Origin: Mariprofundus erugo | Lineage (GTDB): Bacteria > Pseudomonadota > Zetaproteobacteria > Mariprofundales > Mariprofundaceae | Assembly: GCF_005818865.1 (NCBI RefSeq) | Contig: NZ_VBRY01000014.1 | Coordinates: forward strand, 1-50,419 | DNA: 50,419 nt | Direction of reading: 5' to 3' | In this document: in pieces, positions 45,215 to 50,419 of the stretch | Layout: every line of letters begins with the position of its first letter | How positions within the stretch are numbered: position 1 is the first letter of the stretch | The notes under the pieces: model-generated | Databases searched by the model: none | Told to the model about the DNA's origin: nothing | Seen by the model: the letters and a program-made list of their open reading frames with translations, nothing else | Translations under genes and position numbers: made by a program

Positions 45215-48200
45215 GTGCGCTTGAGTTTGCCACTTAAAACAGCTGTGGTTTTGACGCTGTTGATTTCCATTGCCATGACCGTGATCGCCTATTTCTCCAT
45301 TGAGCGGGGGGTGCAGGTTCAGCGCGATCATGTTGTGTCGCAAATGCGTAACGAGGTGGAGTCGGAGCTGGTCTCTATCCGCTACAGCCTGCAGCAGGTT
45401 CGCGCCGAGCTGCGGGTGCTGGCAGAGCTTCCGCCTGTGTCCGGGCTGGTACGGGCATCGGCGTATCAGGGCCATGATCCGGAAGGCGGTGTCAGCGATG
45501 CCTTCTGGCATAAACGTCTGGAGCAGATCTTTGTCGCCCATATGCGCCAGCATCCGATGTATCATCAAATGCGCCTGCTCGATGCACAGGGCATGGAGCT
45601 TGTGCGCGTCAATCAGACAGCCACGGATGTTGAGGTGGTGGCGCGCGATGCCTTGCAGAGCAAACGAGGGGAATTTTATTTTAGCCAGGCGCTGGCGACC
45701 CCGCCGGGGCAACTCTATTACTCACCGGTCAGCCTGAATCGCGAACACGGCAAGCTGGAGCGCCCGTATCTGCCGATGTTGCGTATCTGCATTGCCATTC
45801 ATGATAGCGACGGAAAGCCATGGGGCGTGATCATGATCAATGTGCGGGCACGCTGGCTGTTTGATCTTAAGCGGGGCAATATCGACGGGCATAAATCGGC
45901 TTCTGCACGGCAGTTTACCCTGACCGATCAGGATAACCGGTTGTTGCCGATTGTGGATGCTGCCATGCAGGCGGTTGCACAGGGCGAGTTGGCGCCACTG
46001 TATGAACGACATGCCCACTTTGCCGGTGCCGATGCAGAGGTGTCGGATGAGCTGGGGCTTGAGTGGATTAAAGCTGAAGATGCGCTCGAGGGCATGCAGC
46101 GTATCTATTTCAACCCCGATGATCGCCAGCACTACTGGCTGCTGCACTTCTCCATACCGGCCTATGATATATTCGATCAGATCACCGAAATCCGGCGGCA
46201 GATGCTCATTAACAGCGGGCTGGGGCTCGGGCTGATTCTGCTGCTGGTGTTGTGGTATGTGAACCGGACGATGGTCCAGCCGGTATTAACGATGGTACGG
46301 GCCACCTCCAGCATGCGGGATGGAGACCTGGGGGTACGGCTGGATGCAGCAGGGCAGTCACCTGAACTGGCACAACTGTTTACCAACATCAATGCCTTTG
46401 CTGAAACGCAGGAGCAGTTGACGACGCATCTGGAGGAGCAGGTGGCCGAGCGAACCCAGCGTCTGAGCAGTACGCTGAACAGTCTCAGTGATGCCGTGCT
46501 TACCGTCGATGCGGATGGTGTGATTGTATCGGTCAATGATGCTACCGCTCATTTGTTCGGCTATGCCGATCGTGAAGTGGTGGGGGGCATGATCGGCATG
46601 GTGTTGCCGCATGCATGGGACAAGCTTGCGGCCGAGCTGCAAGCGGAGGGCGGGATGATGCGCTCCGAGCAGGTGGCCCGGCACCTTAACGGCACTGATT
46701 TTCCCGTCGAGGTGACGCTGCGCAATATTATTGTCGATGGCTCGCGGCATGTGCTTGCCTGCATTCGCGATATTACCGAGCGCAAGCAGAGAATGGCCGA
46801 GATCCGGCGGCAGAACAGTGAGCTGACGCTCAGACAGGTTTATGACACCTCCTATGCAAAGATTCTGACACTGTTCAGCTCCACCATGGATCGTGAGTTT
46901 GTCATGCAGCAGATGCTCGATGTACTGGCTGAGCATCACCCGATTCCGCTCTCGGCTCTTTATCTGTTTGATGAGCGCCATGAAGAGATGCAACTGGTGG
47001 CCAGTCGTGGCTGTAGCAGCCGGCTGGCCGGCTCCCTTTCACCTGCCGATGGTCTGGTACGTGAAGCGGTGCGTGCCGGGGATTTGCAGATACTGAACAG
47101 CGAATCACTGCTGCCGGATGAGCTCTCCATCCAGTGTGGTATTGTCGCATTCAGGCCTGCTGCGATTGCGGTGTTGCCGGTGATCTATCAGAAGCAGACG
47201 CGAGGGGTGCTGATCATGGCTGCCTCGGCTCTGTTATCGGAGCTCGATCAACAGTATTTACGCCGGCTTGGTCACCAGCTGGGGGTGATGTTTCACAATC
47301 TTCAGCAGTATGAAGCGATGCGTCTGCTGAGCGAACAGTTACAGCGGCAGAGCATTCAGATTGGTGAAAAGAATGCCGAGCTTGAGCGGGCGAGCAATAT
47401 GAAATCGGAGTTTCTGGCCAATATGAGCCATGAACTGCGTACGCCGCTGAATGCCATTATCGGCTTTTCCGAAATCATGCGTGACGGGCTGGTGGGCGAT
47501 ATCAATGAAGAGCAGCACGAATATTGCGACGATATCTACCGCAGTGGCCAGCATCTGCTTGAGTTGATCAACGATATTCTCGACCTCTCCAAGATCGAGG
47601 CCGGCAAGATGGAGCTCGATCTCACCGAGGTGGCGGTATGTGATCTGGTACAGGCCAGCCTGTCGATTGTCAGGGAGAAGGCGAATCACCATGCCATCCG
47701 GCTGGAGAGCATCTGTGATCAGAGCATTCCTGCTGTTCGTCTGGATGCGCGCAGGGTCAAGCAGGTGCTGTTTAATCTGCTCTCCAATGCGGTCAAGTTT
47801 ACGCCCGACGGTGGCCGGGTGACGGTGACGACCACTCTGCGCCGCCGTGATGAGCTGCCTCAGGCACCCGCTTCACAGTGGCAGCAGTGGGTTGAAATCT
47901 CCGTGCGCGATAATGGTATCGGCATCAGTGCGGATGATTTGCCCCGATTGTTCCAGTCATTCCAGCAGCTGGAGCATCCGATGACCAAACAGCATCAGGG
48001 CACCGGACTGGGGCTGGTGATGGTCAAACGACTGGTGGAGATGCATGGCGGCAGCATGACGGTTGAGAGCCGGGAGGGGGAGGGTAGCTGTTTTACCCTG
48101 TGGTTGCCGGTGCGTGAAGATGAATCGGCAGCGGCTTGTGAGGTGCAGGTGGTGGCGAACCCTGTCATAGTGGATGAGCGGCGACAGTGGAAGGGGATTT

Positions 48201-48970
48201 TACCCGGCTCGCTGGTGTTGATTGTCGAGGATGATGATGGTGCGGCCAAATTGATCGGCCACCATCTTGAGAACGCCGGCTACCGCACATGGCGGGTTGA
48301 ATCGGCTGAGCGGGCGCTTGAGTTTATGCGCAAGGTGCGTCCCGATGTGATCACGCTGGATATCATGCTGCCCGGCATGGACGGCTGGCAGCTGATGGAG
48401 AGTCTCAAACATGCGCCCGGATTAAGTACCATTCCGGTGATTATCATTTCTATCGTTGCCGATGCCGCCCGCAGTTATGTGCTGGGAGCTTCGCGTATGT
48501 TGTGTAAGCCGGTCAGAAAACACGATCTGCTCGATGCCATGACCGGACTTGGCTTGCATGTACCTGTCGCCGGGGCTCAGCTCAACGTGCTGGTGGTGGA
48601 TGATGATCCGGTCAGCCTGAAGCTGATCCGGCAATACCTGGATGGTGACCGTTATCATATCAGTGCTGCCGGCAATGGCAGGCAGGCACTGGAGATGATC
48701 GCAGCTTCGTTACCCGATCTGATTATCCTTGATCTGATGATGCCGCAGATGGATGGCTTTGAGCTGGCCGAATTGCTGAGCCGTAACGAGGCGAGCCACC
48801 AGATTCCGATTCTTGTCATTACCGCCAAAGAGTTGAGTCGTATGGATCGCGAACGCCTTGCCGGCAAGGTCGATGGCATCATCAGCAAGAGTGAGATGAG
48901 TGCGGATAGCCTGATGAATGAATTCAGGCGCGTGACCCGGCTCGCTGCCACTGGCGGGGAGCAGGTATGA
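45215..48970 (+). CDS. Large hybrid sensor kinase (sensor-HAMP-PAS-GAF-HisKA-HATPase-REC-REC)
   Basis: 1251 residues from GTG 45215, with GGGGGG at 6-nt spacing. A membrane helix (about 6-26), a periplasmic Cache-like sensor domain (about 30-325), a second helix (about 330-348), HAMP (about 350-402), PAS (about 420-525, ending RDITERKQ) and a GAF-like domain (about 555-700) come first. The kinase core has [15 protein letters not shown] with His739, [17 protein letters not shown] and GTGLGLVMVKRLVEMHGG. Two receivers follow with Asp1049 (VITLDIMLPGMDG) and Asp1173 (LIILDLMMPQMDG). Its stop overlaps the next gene, a single receiver. No HPt is fused. Signal unknown. Confidence 0.93.
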   Translation: MRLSLPLKTAVVLTLLISIAMTVIAYFSIERGVQVQRDHVVSQMRNEVESELVSIRYSLQQVRAELRVLAELPPVSGLVRASAYQGHDPEGGVSDAFWHKRLEQIFVAHMRQHPMYHQMRLLDAQGMELVRVNQTATDVEVVARDALQSKRGEFYFSQALATPPGQLYYSPVSLNREHGKLERPYLPMLRICIAIHDSDGKPWGVIMINVRARWLFDLKRGNIDGHKSASARQFTLTDQDNRLLPIVDAAMQAVAQGELAPLYERHAHFAGADAEVSDELGLEWIKAEDALEGMQRIYFNPDDRQHYWLLHFSIPAYDIFDQITEIRRQMLINSGLGLGLILLLVLWYVNRTMVQPVLTMVRATSSMRDGDLGVRLDAAGQSPELAQLFTNINAFAETQEQLTTHLEEQVAERTQRLSSTLNSLSDAVLTVDADGVIVSVNDATAHLFGYADREVVGGMIGMVLPHAWDKLAAELQAEGGMMRSEQVARHLNGTDFPVEVTLRNIIVDGSRHVLACIRDITERKQRMAEIRRQNSELTLRQVYDTSYAKILTLFSSTMDREFVMQQMLDVLAEHHPIPLSALYLFDERHEEMQLVASRGCSSRLAGSLSPADGLVREAVRAGDLQILNSESLLPDELSIQCGIVAFRPAAIAVLPVIYQKQTRGVLIMAASALLSELDQQYLRRLGHQLGVMFHNLQQYEAMRLLSEQLQRQSIQIGEKNAELERASNMKSEFLANMSHELRTPLNAIIGFSEIMRDGLVGDINEEQHEYCDDIYRSGQHLLELINDILDLSKIEAGKMELDLTEVAVCDLVQASLSIVREKANHHAIRLESICDQSIPAVRLDARRVKQVLFNLLSNAVKFTPDGGRVTVTTTLRRRDELPQAPASQWQQWVEISVRDNGIGISADDLPRLFQSFQQLEHPMTKQHQGTGLGLVMVKRLVEMHGGSMTVESREGEGSCFTLWLPVREDESAAACEVQVVANPVIVDERRQWKGILPGSLVLIVEDDDGAAKLIGHHLENAGYRTWRVESAERALEFMRKVRPDVITLDIMLPGMDGWQLMESLKHAPGLSTIPVIIISIVADAARSYVLGASRMLCKPVRKHDLLDAMTGLGLHVPVAGAQLNVLVVDDDPVSLKLIRQYLDGDRYHISAAGNGRQALEMIAASLPDLIILDLMMPQMDGFELAELLSRNEASHQIPILVITAKELSRMDRERLAGKVDGIISKSEMSADSLMNEFRRVTRLAATGGEQV

Positions 48971-49347
48971 AACGCATTGTGATTATCGAGGATAATGCTC
49001 TGAACCGGAAGCTTGCCTGCAGGATATTAAGCGGCTCGGGCTATGACGTGATAGAGGCGGTTTCTGCTGAAGATGGGCTGGCACTGGTTCGCTTACACCG
49101 GCCCTCGCTGGTCCTGATGGATATGCAGCTACCCGGCATGGATGGCATCGAGGCAACCCGTCAGATCAGGGGGGATGCCACAACAGCGCATATACCCGTG
49201 CTGGCCGTGACCGCACTGGCAATGGCCGAGGACAGGGCGCACGTCCTGGCCAATGGCTGTGATGGTTATCTGGCCAAGCCTTATGCCTATCAGGCGTTAT
49301 TGCAGGCGGTCGAGTCATTGCTGACCGGATATGGGGCGGAGAGCTGA
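48967..49347 (+). CDS. Single-domain response regulator, DivK-like
   Basis: 126 residues, only a receiver domain. Acidic residues in VIIEDNALNRKL, phosphoacceptor in LVLMDMQLPGMDGIE, and conserved lysine in LAKPYAY. The EDNALNRKL start and RQIRGDATTAHIPVLAVTALAM are typical of DivK-type relay regulators. The ATG overlaps the kinase stop by 4 nt (ATGA), so it is coupled with that kinase and is its likely partner or competitor for phosphate. Confidence 0.93.
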   Translation: MKRIVIIEDNALNRKLACRILSGSGYDVIEAVSAEDGLALVRLHRPSLVLMDMQLPGMDGIEATRQIRGDATTAHIPVLAVTALAMAEDRAHVLANGCDGYLAKPYAYQALLQAVESLLTGYGAES

Positions 49348-49435
49348 TGTATGCAGGTTCAGGGTGACAGATGAAGCAGAGGCAGGTGATGGTGCATAAA
49401 TAAGGGCCGGTGTGGTGCACTGGCAGGGGTAACAG

Positions 49436-50344
49436 ATGGCATTTTCATTATTGAATATTAAAGGGGCGGATATCCTTGTCGTCGATGACGATGAGCGTAA
49501 CCGGCGACTGCTCTGTAAACGACTTGAAGCGGACGGCTATTGTTGCCGGCAGGCAGCCAACGGCAGGGATGCATTGCAGGCGGTGGCTGCAACGCCACCG
49601 GATTTGATTCTGCTGGATATCATGATGCCGGAAATGGATGGTTTTGAGGTGGTTACGCGGCTGAAGCAGGAGGATGGCAGTCGGACGATTCCGGTGATCA
49701 TGATTACCGCGCTGGAGGACAAGGCCTCCGTGATACGGGCGCTCTCATCCGGTGCCGAAGAGTATTTAACCAAACCGATCGATGCGACTGAACTGCATGT
49801 GCGGGTGCGCAATATGTTGCGCCTGAAGCGTTCTGCCGACCATTTGAAAAATCATAATGAACAGCTGGAAGCGGAGGTGTGCAAACGGACGGCAGATCTG
49901 CAGCAGTCGTTTATGGCAACGCTGGATTCGCTCGGTCGTGCTGCTGACTTTCGTGATGATGAAACGGGAGCCCATGTTCGCCGTATCAGCTATTACAGTC
50001 GCGAGCTTGCCCGTGAGCTGGGGATGGATGATGATTATTGTGAGCAGATTTTTCACGCCAGTCCGCTGCATGATATCGGAAAAATTGGCACCCCCGATGC
50101 CGTATTGTTCAAGGAGGGGCCGCTGAATGAGGATGAGTGGCGGGTGATGAAGCAGCATACTACGGCAGGCTGGGGCATTCTGACCGGTTTGAACTCGCCA
50201 TATACTGATATGGGCTGTGAAATCGCGCTTGGTCACCACGAACGCTGGGATGGCGGTGGTTATCCATCGGGGCTTGCCGGTGCTGCCATCCCGCTAGGAG
50301 TCTGCGCGGCAGAAGCTAGTGCTGATCGTATGATTCATGTTTAG
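49436..50344 (+). pseudogene. HD-GYP response regulator truncated by an insertion sequence
   Basis: 302 residues. Receiver (about 10-130) with LILLDIMMPEMDGFE and TKPIDA, coiled linker, and HD-GYP domain with LHDIGKIGTPD and HHERWDGGGYPSGL. The normal protein ends about codon 287 (GAAIPL); the last 15 codons are read from the insertion sequence. Compared with the intact HD-GYP gene at 31239-32279, about 60-70 residues are missing, including the conserved IADVFDAL-RPY region with an essential aspartate. The phosphodiesterase is therefore probably inactive or unstable. It lies 88 nt downstream of the DivK-like gene. Confidence 0.88.
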
Positions 50345-50419
50345 GATGAAGCATGAGTACGAGTTATCGCCCCTACCACCCTGATCAGTCGCTGTTGTTG
50401 CCGCCATCGTTATCGGATT
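50297..50419 (+). mobile_element. Left end of an IS1182-like insertion sequence
   Basis: The break in the HD-GYP reading frame falls around 50293-50300, at CTAG followed by GAGTCTGCGCGGCAGAAG, the presumed terminal inverted repeat. CTAG could be the target duplication, since palindromic targets are common in this family. The right end lies outside the window, so boundaries are inferred from where homology to HD-GYP stops. Confidence 0.7.
50353..50419 (+). CDS. Transposase, IS1182-like, N-terminal fragment at window edge
   Basis: The ATG at 50353 has AGGA about 7 nt upstream. The 22 visible codons read MSTSYRPYHPDQSLLLPPSL and onward; YRPYxPDQ-LLLPPSL is the characteristic start of IS1182-family DDE transposases. 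The gene continues past the window. Confidence 0.85.
   Translation, partial: MSTSYRPYHPDQSLLLPPSLSD

Overview
The window looks like chromosomal DNA of a Gram-negative proteobacterium. It carries ftsEX, a DUF4390-ntrYX-trkA-trkH block, a FimV-like pilus or secretion protein and holC. It also holds an unusually dense set of two-component and cyclic-di-GMP genes. Gene content and style resemble the iron-oxidising Zetaproteobacteria (Mariprofundus-like). That assignment is inference, since no rRNA gene is present.

Layout. (1) 1-4.6 kb: a zinc-ribbon protein cut by the window start, whose linker is a 9-bp tandem repeat; ftsE-ftsX; tRNA-Pro(CGG); a class III cyclase-like protein; a glycine-zipper lipoprotein; rsuA on the minus strand. 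(2) 4.7-12.2 kb: a GAF-PAS-PAS-GGDEF diguanylate cyclase, a membrane hybrid kinase, a small membrane protein and uvrA. (3) 12.2-12.7 kb: a gene-free stretch with a structured repeat element and a candidate small RNA ending in a strong intrinsic terminator. (4) 12.8-21.5 kb: DUF4390-ntrY-ntrX-trkA, all overlapping by 4 nt, then trkH and pepA. (5) 21.6-25.7 kb: a FimV-like protein and a GspE/PilB-type ATPase whose N-terminus has six MshEN-like motifs. (6) 26-42.4 kb: a signalling island with a REC-PAS-kinase-REC hybrid, a kinase overlapping an Rcp1-like regulator, an HD-GYP regulator, a MASE1-CHASE-PAS-kinase-REC-REC-HPt phosphorelay kinase with an in-frame stop before its natural end, a hemerythrin-sensor kinase and a CHASE-PAS-kinase-REC hybrid. 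(7) 42.5-45 kb: PAP2 phosphatase, holC, PilZ-like protein, DUF2461 protein. (8) 45.2-50.4 kb: a kinase with two receiver domains, a DivK-like regulator, and an HD-GYP regulator broken by the left end of an IS1182-like element.

The genes suggest a cell that wires many inputs (oxygen or redox through hemerythrin, periplasmic ligands through CHASE-type domains, membrane state through MASE-type regions) into phosphorelays and c-di-GMP. The likely c-di-GMP outputs here are the PilZ-like protein and the MshEN-type ATPase.

The most novel signal is non-coding. A modular element (hairpins A to E) occurs between genes at about 12.2, 31.1, 32.5 and 43.7 kb, with reduced relatives at 18.4 and possibly 25.8 kb. 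Its stems change with compensation while two apical loops keep GGA (ATGGAC/T and AGGAT or GGGAT), so it behaves like structured RNA, perhaps a CsrA/RsmA ligand. A second signal is a pair of mutually exclusive helices just upstream of the 45.2-kb kinase gene, one of which hides its ribosome binding site.
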